From: Alphaproteobacteria bacterium
GTDB lineage: Bacteria; Pseudomonadota; Alphaproteobacteria; Micropepsales; Micropepsaceae
Length of the DNA stretch: 64,000 nt
NCBI GenBank assembly: GCA_016124385.1
Contig: WGNU01000005.1
Location: 248,001 to 312,000 of the forward strand
Reading direction: 5' to 3'
The notes beneath the pieces were generated by a model. The model saw only the letters and a program-made list of their open reading frames with translations, was not told the origin of the DNA and did not search any database. How positions within the stretch are numbered: position 1 is the first letter of the stretch; each line of letters opens with the position of its first letter. The translations under genes and the position numbers were made by a program. Below, in pieces: positions 17,365-24,787 of the stretch.

Positions 17365-18281
17365 GCATCACCAAGGCGGCCGATCTCGCTTTTGTCCGCT
17401 TTTCCGCGCCCGATCTGGACGTGATGGAAACCTTCCTCGCCGATTTCGGCATGACGCGCGCCGCGCGCAGCGACGAGGCGCTGGCGATGAAGGGCATCGG
17501 CGGCGCGCCCGCCCTTCATGTGACGCAGAAGGGCGAGCCGGGCTTTGCCGGCCTCGCGTTCCTGCTGCCCGACGAGGCATCGCTGGGCGCGCTCGCGGAT
17601 CACGCGGGCGTTCCCGTTCAAACGCTGGGCGTCCCCGGCAACCCGAAAGGCGTGCGCCTCACCGATCCGAACGGCTTTTCGGTCGAGGCGCTGGTGTGGG
17701 CGAAGACGAACGCGGAGGCACCGCCCGCCCACGCGCCGATCAATTCCGCGCGCGGCCGCCCGCGCCGGAACGAAGTCAGCCGCGTCGCCGGTGGGCCCGC
17801 GCGTGTCGTGCGGCTCGGCCATTGCGTCATCAACGTGCGCGACTTCCGCGAGAGCGAGGCCTGGTACAAGGAGCATTTCGGCCTCATCACCTCCGATGAG
17901 ATCGATCTTGCGCCAGGCCAGGCGCTGGGCGCGTTCCTGCGCTGCGATCGCGGCACGATGCCGGTCGATCACCACACGCTTTTTCTCGTCGGCACGGGCG
18001 AGCCGAAATTCAATCACGCCGCCTTCGAGGTCGTCGACTTCGACGACCTCATGACCGGCCACAGCCATTTGAAGGCCAAGGGCTACGCGCATGAATGGGG
18101 CGTCGGGCGCCACATCCTCGGCAGTCAGGTCTTCGATTATTGGCGCGACCCGTGGGGCCACGCGGTCGAGCATTGGACGGACGGCGATCTCTTCGACGCG
18201 GCATCCGGTTCGCGCCACGCGACGCTCGCCGAATTGATGGGCACGCAATGGGGCCCGGACGCCCCGCCGACGATGGCTTAG
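17361..18281 (+). CDS. Extradiol-type ring-cleavage dioxygenase (two VOC domains)
   Basis: 306 residues with two vicinal-oxygen-chelate domains. The N-terminal one (about 5-120) has lost metal ligands. The C-terminal one (about 148-280) keeps the 2-His-1-Glu iron site: H in LGHCVINV, H in KFNHAAFEV and E in HAVEHWTDGD. This is the layout of catechol 2,3-dioxygenase-type enzymes, which cleave a catechol ring next to the two hydroxyls. Its start overlaps the TetR stop (ATGA), and a fumarylacetoacetate-hydrolase-family gene follows 27 bp downstream, fitting cleavage of the ring-opened product. The exact catechol is unknown. Confidence 0.87.
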   Translation: MSITKAADLAFVRFSAPDLDVMETFLADFGMTRAARSDEALAMKGIGGAPALHVTQKGEPGFAGLAFLLPDEASLGALADHAGVPVQTLGVPGNPKGVRLTDPNGFSVEALVWAKTNAEAPPAHAPINSARGRPRRNEVSRVAGGPARVVRLGHCVINVRDFRESEAWYKEHFGLITSDEIDLAPGQALGAFLRCDRGTMPVDHHTLFLVGTGEPKFNHAAFEVVDFDDLMTGHSHLKAKGYAHEWGVGRHILGSQVFDYWRDPWGHAVEHWTDGDLFDAASGSRHATLAELMGTQWGPDAPPTMA

Positions 18282-18308
18282 GAACAAGAAGAAGGAGAGG
18301 GACCGACC

Positions 18309-19169
18309 ATGAAGCTCGCAAGTTTCGATGATGCCGGCACCGCGCGCGCGGGCCTCGTGCGCGGCGATGAGATCTTCGCCGCCTCCGCGCTCGTGGCGGG
18401 CGCACCCGACAGCGCGCAGGATCTGATCGCGGCGTGGGATCGCTGGCGCGGCCCGCTCGAGGCGGCGCTGAAAGCGGCGAAGGGCGGCAAGGCGCTCGGC
18501 GCCGTGCATCTGCTCGCGCCCGTGCCGCGCCCGGGCAAGATCCTCGCGATCGGCCTCAACTACGCCGACCACATCGCCGAGAGCGGCCAGAAGACGCCCG
18601 AGCATCAGGTCTGGTTCTGCAAGCAGCCCACAAGCGCGAACGGCCCCTTCGATCCGATCGATCTGCCCAAGGCCTCGACCATGCTCGACTACGAGGCCGA
18701 GATGGTCGCCGTGATCGGCAAGGAATGCCGCCACGTGCGCGCGGCGGACGCGAAGAACGTGATCTTCGGCTATGCCTGCGGCAACGACGTGACCGCGCGC
18801 GACTGGCAGTTCAAGACGCCGCAATGGATGCTCGGCAAAAGCTTCGACACGCACGCCCCGTTCGGCCCCTGGATCACGACGGCCGATGAGATCGCCGATC
18901 CGCATGCGCTCGGCATTCGCGGCCTCGTCAACGGCGAGACGCGCCAGGCATCCAACACCCGCCACCTCGTCTTCGATGTCTTTGCGCAGATCGAGGAAGT
19001 CTCGAAGGTCATGACGCTCGAGCCCGGCGATCTCATCTTCACCGGCACGCCCGGCGGCGTCGGCATCGCGATGAAGCCGCCCGCGATGCTGAAGGCCGGC
19101 GACCTCGTGCGCATCGAGATCGAGGGCCTCGGCGCGATCGAGAACAAAGTCCGCCCCGAAGCGGCGTGA
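18309..19169 (+). CDS. Fumarylacetoacetate hydrolase family protein
   Basis: 286 residues. A strong ribosome-binding site (GAAGGAGAGGG) precedes the ATG. Residues about 75-280 are the FAH catalytic domain: KILAIGLNYADHIAES, LDYEAEMVAVIGK (metal-binding glutamates), FGYACGNDVTARD, and TGTPGGVGI near the end. Family members hydrolyse or decarboxylate 2-hydroxy-dienoate type ring-fission products with a divalent metal. It sits between the VOC dioxygenase and the flavin hydroxylase in one operon, which supports a role as the hydrolase after meta-cleavage. A close alternative is 2-keto-4-pentenoate-type hydratase or isomerase activity. Confidence 0.9.
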   Translation: MKLASFDDAGTARAGLVRGDEIFAASALVAGAPDSAQDLIAAWDRWRGPLEAALKAAKGGKALGAVHLLAPVPRPGKILAIGLNYADHIAESGQKTPEHQVWFCKQPTSANGPFDPIDLPKASTMLDYEAEMVAVIGKECRHVRAADAKNVIFGYACGNDVTARDWQFKTPQWMLGKSFDTHAPFGPWITTADEIADPHALGIRGLVNGETRQASNTRHLVFDVFAQIEEVSKVMTLEPGDLIFTGTPGGVGIAMKPPAMLKAGDLVRIEIEGLGAIENKVRPEAA

Positions 19170-19176
19170 GGCGGCC

Positions 19177-20670
19177 ATGACCGCCGAGCGCTACGACGTC
19201 GCCGTCATCGGCTACGGCCCCACCGGCGCGGCGCTGGCCGCCCGCCTCGGGCAATTGGGAATCCGCACACTCGTCGTCGAGAAGGAGCCGGACGTTTTCC
19301 CCCTGCCGCGCGCCGCGCATTTCGATCATGAGATCATGCGCGTCTGGCAGCGCCTCGGCATCGCCGAGAAAATCCTGCCCGAGACGCGGCCGATCGGCGC
19401 CTATGAGTTTCGCAACGCCAAGGGCGAGGTCCTGCTTGAGTTCGGCGAGCATGAGCGGACGCCCTCCGGCTGGCGCAGCTCCTATATGTTCCACCAGCCA
19501 GCGCTTGAGAAAACGCTCCGCGAGGCGGTGGCGAGGCTTCCCTCCGTCACGATCCGCCTGCGGACGAGTTTCGCCGCGCTCCTTGAAAACGGCGCCGACG
19601 GCGTGCGCGTCCGCATCGAGGGCGAGGGCGGCGCGAGGGAGATCGCGGCGCGCTATCTCATCGCCTGCGACGGCGCGGCAAGCCCCGTCCGCCGCGCGCT
19701 CGGCATCGCGCAGTTCGATTTCGAATTCGACGAACCCTGGCTCGTGATCGACGCGATCGCGGAAGCGGGCGGCGACGCGCTGCCGCAGATCGGCCTTCAG
19801 CTCTGCAATCCGGAGCGCCCGACGACCTTCATGCCGATGAGCCCCGGCCGCTATCGCTGGGAATTCATGATCAAGCCCGGCGAGGCGCCGGCCGCGATGC
19901 TGGAGGATGCGCGCATCGCGCAATTGCTCGAACCCTGGAACCGGACGACGGCGCTTCGCCTCGATCGCAAGGCCGTCTATCGCTTTCACGGTCTCGCCGC
20001 CAAGACCTGGCGCGCCGGCCGCGTGCTGCTCGCGGGCGATGCCGCGCATCAGATGCCGCCTTTCGCGGGGCAGGGCCTCTGCTCGGGCGTGCGCGATGCG
20101 GAGAACCTCGCCTGGAAGCTCGCCGCGGTCCTGAGCGGCGAGGCGGGCGAAGCGCTGCTCGACACCTATCAGGTGGAGCGCGAGCCGCATGTGCGCGGCA
20201 TCATCGAGACCGCGATCTTCATGGGCCGCGTCGTCTGCACGCTCGATCCCGAGGCCGCTGCCGCGCGCGACCGCGACATGATCGCGGGCCGCGCCGCCAC
20301 CGCCGGTGCGCCGCCCATTCCCCCGCTGCCGCCGCTCTCGGGCGGCGCGTTCTCGGATCTCCCGCTCGCGGGCGCGCTGGCGCCGCAAGCGGTGCTGGGC
20401 GAGGGCGAAGCGTGCCGCCGCGCCGACGATGCGTGGCCGGACGGCTTCCTCTATGCAGGCCTCGAGGCCGCCGCCGCGCGCGATTGCGATTGGCCGCTCC
20501 GCGTCGGCATCATCGATGTGGGCCGCGATCCCTTCGGCGCCGCGATCGCCGCGATGCTGAAGGGGGCGGGCGAGACCGGCCTTCTCATCCGCCCGGACCG
20601 CTATGTCTTCGGCGCCGGATCGCCGCAGACCCTCGCCGCCGCGCTCGCCCGCGCGCTCCGCCCCGCCTAA
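19177..20670 (+). CDS. FAD-dependent aromatic hydroxylase (MhpA-like)
   Basis: 497 residues. The N-terminal FAD-binding Rossmann motif is VIGYGPTGAALAARLGQLGI, and the second FAD motif of group A flavoprotein monooxygenases is LLAGDAAHQMPPFAGQG at about residue 285-300. The C-terminal roughly 100 residues form the thioredoxin-like domain seen in phenol hydroxylase/MhpA relatives. These enzymes use NAD(P)H and oxygen to hydroxylate a phenolic ring next to an existing hydroxyl, giving the catechol that the neighbouring VOC enzyme would open. The gene starts 7 bp after the FAH gene and is the last of that operon. A GC-rich tail then gives way to an AT-rich operator region. Confidence 0.9.
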   Translation: MTAERYDVAVIGYGPTGAALAARLGQLGIRTLVVEKEPDVFPLPRAAHFDHEIMRVWQRLGIAEKILPETRPIGAYEFRNAKGEVLLEFGEHERTPSGWRSSYMFHQPALEKTLREAVARLPSVTIRLRTSFAALLENGADGVRVRIEGEGGAREIAARYLIACDGAASPVRRALGIAQFDFEFDEPWLVIDAIAEAGGDALPQIGLQLCNPERPTTFMPMSPGRYRWEFMIKPGEAPAAMLEDARIAQLLEPWNRTTALRLDRKAVYRFHGLAAKTWRAGRVLLAGDAAHQMPPFAGQGLCSGVRDAENLAWKLAAVLSGEAGEALLDTYQVEREPHVRGIIETAIFMGRVVCTLDPEAAAARDRDMIAGRAATAGAPPIPPLPPLSGGAFSDLPLAGALAPQAVLGEGEACRRADDAWPDGFLYAGLEAAAARDCDWPLRVGIIDVGRDPFGAAIAAMLKGAGETGLLIRPDRYVFGAGSPQTLAAALARALRPA

Positions 20671-20711
20671 GGCCCCCAAACGCCGCCGGGAAGCGCCCCG
20701 ATGGGCGCCCC

Positions 20712-20748
20712 TTGCGCTGGCCCTCATTTTCTAATCTAATTTAGATTA
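20712..20748 (+). promoter_or_regulatory. Promoter and 17-bp perfect palindromic operator of the Rieske operon
   Basis: TAATCTAA (20732-20739) and TTAGATTA (20741-20748) are perfect 8-base arms around a single T. The surrounding CCCTCATTTT (20721-20730) and AAAATTGAGGG extend the dyad imperfectly. A -35-like TTGCGC (20712-20717) and a -10-like TCTAAT (20735-20740) are exactly 17 bp apart, so the palindrome covers the -10 and the expected start of transcription. This is the geometry of a TetR repressor site. The TetR gene at 23868, last in the same operon, is the obvious candidate. Confidence 0.6.
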
Positions 20749-20771
20749 TAAAAATTGAGGGAGGCCCGCGC

Positions 20772-21926
20772 ATGCGCCATGAACGCCAAGTCGAATTGCT
20801 GCGCCGCCTGAAGGACGTCGATCCGAGCGGCACCTGGCCGCTCGCGCCGTCCTCCATGCGCAATCCGGCGAAGAACTATGTCGATCCCGATCATTTCGAG
20901 CGCGAGCGGCGGATCCTCTTTCGCCGCCAGCCGCATCTGATCGCGCTGAGCTGCGAGCTGGCCGCGCCCGGCGCCAGCATCACCGCCGATCTGGGCGGCG
21001 TTCCGGCCGCGATCGTCCGCCAGCGCGACGGCTCGCTGCGCGGCTTTGTGAACGCCTGCCGCCATCGCGGCGCGCCGGTCGTCGCCGAGAGCGCCGAGCC
21101 GCGCCCGCGGCTGTCCTGTCCCTATCATGGCTGGATCTACGAGCTGGACGGCGCGCTCCATTCCCGTCCGTATGCGGAGGAAGCTTTCGCCGATGTGCCG
21201 CCCGCCGAATGCGCGCTTGCGCCCATCGCGGTCGCCGAAGGCTACGGCCTCGTCTTCGCGCAGGCCGAGGGCGGCGCGGATTTGACGGCCGACAGCGCGC
21301 TCGCGGGCGCCGAAACCGAAATGGCGAGTTACGGCCTTGAGAATTTCACGCTGATCGATTCGCGCGTGAACGAGTGGGACTTCAACTGGAAGCTCGTGCT
21401 CGACACGTTCACGGAATCCTACCACATCCGCACGCTGCACCGCGGTTCCATCGCGCCGACCTATCTCTCCAATCTCTCGTTCTATGATGCCTTCGGGCCC
21501 CATCCGCGCATGATCGGCCTCCTGAAGACCGTGCTGAAGGAGATCGAGAAGCCGTCGGAGGCCGATTGGAACCTCCTGCCGCACACGACGGCGCAATTGA
21601 TCTTCATGCCCTCGGGCCTCATCACCTATCAGCGCGACCACATCGAGCTGTGGCGCGTGACGCCCTTGTCGGCGGACCGCACGCGGGTGCGCACCAGCCT
21701 CTATGCGCCGACGCCCCCCGCGAGCGAGAAGGCGCGCGCCTATTGGACGAAGAATCTCGACATGCTGGTCGACGTCACGGGCCGCGAGGATTTCCCGCTG
21801 ACGACGCAGATCCACGCCGCGATGAAGGGCGGCGCGCTGGACGAACTGATCTACGGCCGCAACGAACCCGCGCTCATCCACCTCCACCGCTCGATCAACG
21901 CGGCGCTCGCCGCTGGCGGTGCCTGA
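20772..21926 (+). CDS. Rieske non-heme iron oxygenase, alpha subunit
   Basis: 384 residues, with GAGGGAGG upstream of the ATG. The Rieske [2Fe-2S] centre is C96-x-H98 (ACRHRGAP) and C116-x2-H119 (SCPYHGW). The catalytic domain has the mononuclear iron motif H218-x4-H223 (TESYHIRTLH). The family hydroxylates or demethylates aromatic or alicyclic substrates using electrons from a ferredoxin/reductase. No ferredoxin or reductase gene lies in the window, so electrons must come from elsewhere. It is the first gene of a four-gene unit (Rieske, SDR, luciferase-like, TetR) and is followed by the SDR after a 2-base gap. Confidence 0.92.
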   Translation: MRHERQVELLRRLKDVDPSGTWPLAPSSMRNPAKNYVDPDHFERERRILFRRQPHLIALSCELAAPGASITADLGGVPAAIVRQRDGSLRGFVNACRHRGAPVVAESAEPRPRLSCPYHGWIYELDGALHSRPYAEEAFADVPPAECALAPIAVAEGYGLVFAQAEGGADLTADSALAGAETEMASYGLENFTLIDSRVNEWDFNWKLVLDTFTESYHIRTLHRGSIAPTYLSNLSFYDAFGPHPRMIGLLKTVLKEIEKPSEADWNLLPHTTAQLIFMPSGLITYQRDHIELWRVTPLSADRTRVRTSLYAPTPPASEKARAYWTKNLDMLVDVTGREDFPLTTQIHAAMKGGALDELIYGRNEPALIHLHRSINAALAAGGA

Positions 21927-21928
21927 CC

Positions 21929-22723
21929 ATGGATCTGGGGCTCGGCGGCAAGAAGATCATCGTGACGGGCGGCGCCTCCCATATCGGCCGCGCGATCGTG
22001 CTCTCCTTCGCGCGCGAGGGCGCGGCGCTCGCGATTCTCGACCGCGATCGCGAGCAGGCGGAACGCACGGCGAAGGCCGCGCGCGAGGCGGGCGCGCCCG
22101 GCGTCTGCGTCATCGAGGCGGATTTGAGCGAGAAGGAAAGCGCGGCCGCCGCCTGCGCGGAGGCGATGGCGCGGCTCGGCGGCATCGATGGGCTCGTGAC
22201 GAACGTCGGCTGGAACAGGCCGGATTTCTTCCTCGGTCTCGAGCCCGCCGAATGGCAGCGCATCATCGACCTCAATCTCACGTCCGTCATTGCCTGCGCG
22301 CATGCGGTGCTGCCCGAAATGGTGCGCGCCGGGCAGGGCGCGATCGTCTCCATCGCATCGACCGCTGCGCATGGCGAGCCGCGCCAGAGCGTCTATGCGG
22401 CCGCCAAGGCCGGCGTCGTCGCGCTCATCCGCACGATCGCGGCGGAATATGGGCGAAGCGGCATCCGCGCGAATTGCGTCGCGCCCGGCCTCACCCTGCC
22501 GGAGGACGATGCCGCCGCGCTCGGCCGCCAATCGATGTGGCATGACCGCGAGAAGATCATGAATGCGGCGCAGACGGAGTATGTCGTCAAGGCAACGCCG
22601 CTCCGCCGCCTCTCGCGGCCGCAGGATATCGCCAACGCCGTCGTCTTCCTCGCCTCCGATCGCGCGGCGCGGCAGATCACAGGCGAATTGATCACAATAT
22701 CGGGCGGCTTCGGCACGCACTGA
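21929..22723 (+). CDS. Short-chain dehydrogenase/reductase
   Basis: 264 residues. The start at 21929 is two bases after the Rieske stop. A classical SDR Rossmann fold is visible: cofactor loop TGGASHIGRAI, active-site Ser in VSIASTAAHG, and YAAAKAG as the catalytic YxxxK. The usual NNAG is replaced by TNVGWN. D at the end of the second strand (AILDRDRE) suggests NAD(H). It probably oxidises a hydroxylated product of the Rieske oxygenase (a cis-diol or alcohol). The substrate is undetermined. Confidence 0.9.
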   Translation: MDLGLGGKKIIVTGGASHIGRAIVLSFAREGAALAILDRDREQAERTAKAAREAGAPGVCVIEADLSEKESAAAACAEAMARLGGIDGLVTNVGWNRPDFFLGLEPAEWQRIIDLNLTSVIACAHAVLPEMVRAGQGAIVSIASTAAHGEPRQSVYAAAKAGVVALIRTIAAEYGRSGIRANCVAPGLTLPEDDAAALGRQSMWHDREKIMNAAQTEYVVKATPLRRLSRPQDIANAVVFLASDRAARQITGELITISGGFGTH

Positions 22724-22742
22724 ACGCAAGGGAGGAACGCCA

Positions 22743-23864
22743 ATGCATGTGGGTCTTGGGCTCTGCTTTCAAAGCCTCGATGGAAAGATGACCGACGCCG
22801 AGGTCTATCAGATGGAGCTCGGGTTCGCCGCGCGCGCGGAGGGCGTGGGCTATGAATCGGTCTGGACGCCGGAGCATCACTTCTCCGACTACCAGATGAC
22901 GCCGGACGTGCAGCAATTCCTCGCCTGGGTCGCGGGACAGACGAAGACGATCCGCCTCGGCACGATGGTGACGGTGCTGCCCTGGCACGATCCCGTGCGG
23001 GTCGCCGAGAAATTCATCCTCCTCGATCATCTCTCGGGCGGCCGCGCGATCGCGGGCTTCGGGCGCGGCCTCGGCCGCATCGAGTTCGACGGCTTCCGCG
23101 TCGCGATGGGGGAATCGCGCACGCGCTTCGTCGAATACACGGAAGCCATCCTCAACGGCCTCGAGAGCGGCACGATGGAATATGAGGGCGAGCTCTACCG
23201 CCAGCCGCGCGTCAAGCTGCGCCCCGGCCCGCTCGCCAGTTTCCGCGGCCGCACGTTCGCCTCCGCGATCTCGCCCTATTCGATCGACCTCATGGCGCGG
23301 CTCGGCGTCGGCCTCATGGTGATCGCGCAGAAGCCCTGGAAGATGGTGGTCGATGATCTGACCGCCTATCGCCGGCGCTATCTGGAGATCAACGGCACCG
23401 AGGCGCCCAAGCCCATCTTCGCCGTCTTCGTCGCCGTCCACGAGGATCGCAAGGAAGCGCAGCGCATGCGCGAGACCTATCTCCAGCGTTACGCCCGTTC
23501 GACCGTCGAGCACTATGAGTTCGACAATGTCGGCTTCGCCGATATTCCCGGCTATGAATATTACGCGGGCCTCGCCGCCAACATCGCCAAGCACGGGCTT
23601 GAGAATTTCAACGGCTTCCTCGCCGATCTTCAGGTCTGGGGAACGCCCGAGGAAGTGGTCGACAAGCTCCTCGCCCATGTCGATCTGCTGCAGGCGGGCG
23701 GGCTCTTGATCCTGCCGTGCTACGGCGCGATGCCCAAGGACGTGGCGGAGGCGAACTACGATCTCATCGCGCGCAAGGTCTTGCCGGCGCTGAAGGCGCA
23801 CGATGTCGGCGGCGATCTGGGCGTGACCTACGCGCCATCCGTCCAATACGCGGCGGAGGAGTAG
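22743..23864 (+). CDS. Luciferase-like flavin-dependent monooxygenase
   Basis: 373 residues, preceded by GGGAGG. It has the bacterial-luciferase TIM-barrel family pattern: WTPEHHFSDYQMTPDVQQFL near the N-terminus, then RLGTMVTVLPWHDPVRVAEKF, and LSGGRAIAGFGRGLGRIEFD. These are two-component enzymes that use reduced FMN supplied by a separate reductase. No reductase is adjacent. The gene follows the SDR by about 20 bp and precedes a TetR gene by 3 bp, so it belongs to the oxygenase operon. Confidence 0.88.
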   Translation: MHVGLGLCFQSLDGKMTDAEVYQMELGFAARAEGVGYESVWTPEHHFSDYQMTPDVQQFLAWVAGQTKTIRLGTMVTVLPWHDPVRVAEKFILLDHLSGGRAIAGFGRGLGRIEFDGFRVAMGESRTRFVEYTEAILNGLESGTMEYEGELYRQPRVKLRPGPLASFRGRTFASAISPYSIDLMARLGVGLMVIAQKPWKMVVDDLTAYRRRYLEINGTEAPKPIFAVFVAVHEDRKEAQRMRETYLQRYARSTVEHYEFDNVGFADIPGYEYYAGLAANIAKHGLENFNGFLADLQVWGTPEEVVDKLLAHVDLLQAGGLLILPCYGAMPKDVAEANYDLIARKVLPALKAHDVGGDLGVTYAPSVQYAAEE

Positions 23865-23867
23865 GCG

Positions 23868-24527
23868 ATGCTCGACCGGCGGGCGGCGGCGCGGCGCGCA
23901 GGGATGCCCGAGGATCTCGGCAAGGCGGAGGCGACGCGCCAGAGCATCCTCGCGGCCGCCGCGCGCATCTTCAGGGCCGATGGCTATGCCGGCGCGCGCC
24001 TCTCCGACATCGCGGCCGCCGTCGGCATGAAGGCCGGCAGCCTTTATTATCATTTCGAATCCAGAGAGGCGCTCGTTGCCGCCGTGATGGCGCAGGGCCT
24101 CCACCAGACGCATGAGATGGTCGCGCGCCGCCTGAAGGCGCTGCCGAAAAAGGCCGATCACCTCAGCCGGCTGGAAGTCGCGATCGCGGCGCATCTGGAA
24201 CTCGTCCTCGCGAACGAGGACATCACGTCCGCGACCATCAAGCTGATCTGGCAGGTGCCCCCGCCGATCCGCGACCGCCAGATCGCCGACCAGCGGGCCT
24301 ATGGCGCGCTCTGGCGCGAGCTCTTGCTGGCGGCGAGGAAGGCCGGCGCGATCCGCGAGGATGTTGACCTCTCGGTCGTCCGCATGGCGATCATGGGCGC
24401 GCTCAACTGGGCGGCGGATTGGTACAAGCCCGGCCGCATGACGCCCGATGAGATCGCGCGCGACATCGCCGCCGTCGTGCTGGGCGGTCTCGCCGCGCCC
24501 CGGCCAACGAAAAGGAAGCGCGGCTAG
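23868..24527 (+). CDS. TetR-family regulator of the Rieske operon
   Basis: 219 residues. The helix-turn-helix lies at about residues 40-70 (RLSDIAAAVGMKAGSLYYHF), with a C-terminal domain of the kind found in TetR proteins that bind acyl or aromatic ligands. It is the last gene of the operon, 3 bp after the luciferase-like gene and with a GGAGTAG ribosome-binding site inside that gene's stop region. A palindrome of the right shape sits at the operon promoter (20732-20748), so feedback repression of the operon is likely. Confidence 0.88.
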   Translation: MLDRRAAARRAGMPEDLGKAEATRQSILAAAARIFRADGYAGARLSDIAAAVGMKAGSLYYHFESREALVAAVMAQGLHQTHEMVARRLKALPKKADHLSRLEVAIAAHLELVLANEDITSATIKLIWQVPPPIRDRQIADQRAYGALWRELLLAARKAGAIREDVDLSVVRMAIMGALNWAADWYKPGRMTPDEIARDIAAVVLGGLAAPRPTKRKRG

Positions 24528-24787
24528 CTGGAGCCACCCATGGATGCCGTGACCCCGCGCGGCGAGGCCCTCGTCCCGCGGGCGATCGCAGCGACGCTGA
24601 CCGGCTCAACGGCCTGTGCCGCTCATCGCCTGCGCGAGGCCGATACCTGCCTGCGCCCTCACGCCCCGCTGCCGCGCCGGTTTGGTCTGAGGCCGGCGCG
24701 CCACGCTGGAAACATTTGCGCGGGCGATCACACAGCTGTGACGGCCATATCTTTTCTTGGCATCCGCTCTCAGGCAGATTTCGCCCG
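24528..24787. other. 260-bp intergenic region
   Basis: No convincing gene on either strand. Frames such as the one starting at 24540 give Ala/Arg/Cys-rich nonsense with no ribosome-binding site. A perfect 10-base palindrome CACAGCTGTG at 24731-24740 is the only local structure and could be a regulator site for the RND gene. Confidence 0.5.

Noticed and set aside
17172..20727. Two long minus-strand frames opposite the ring-cleavage operon
   Set aside because: Antisense to four recognisable enzymes, with Arg/Ala/His-rich composition and no ribosome-binding sites.
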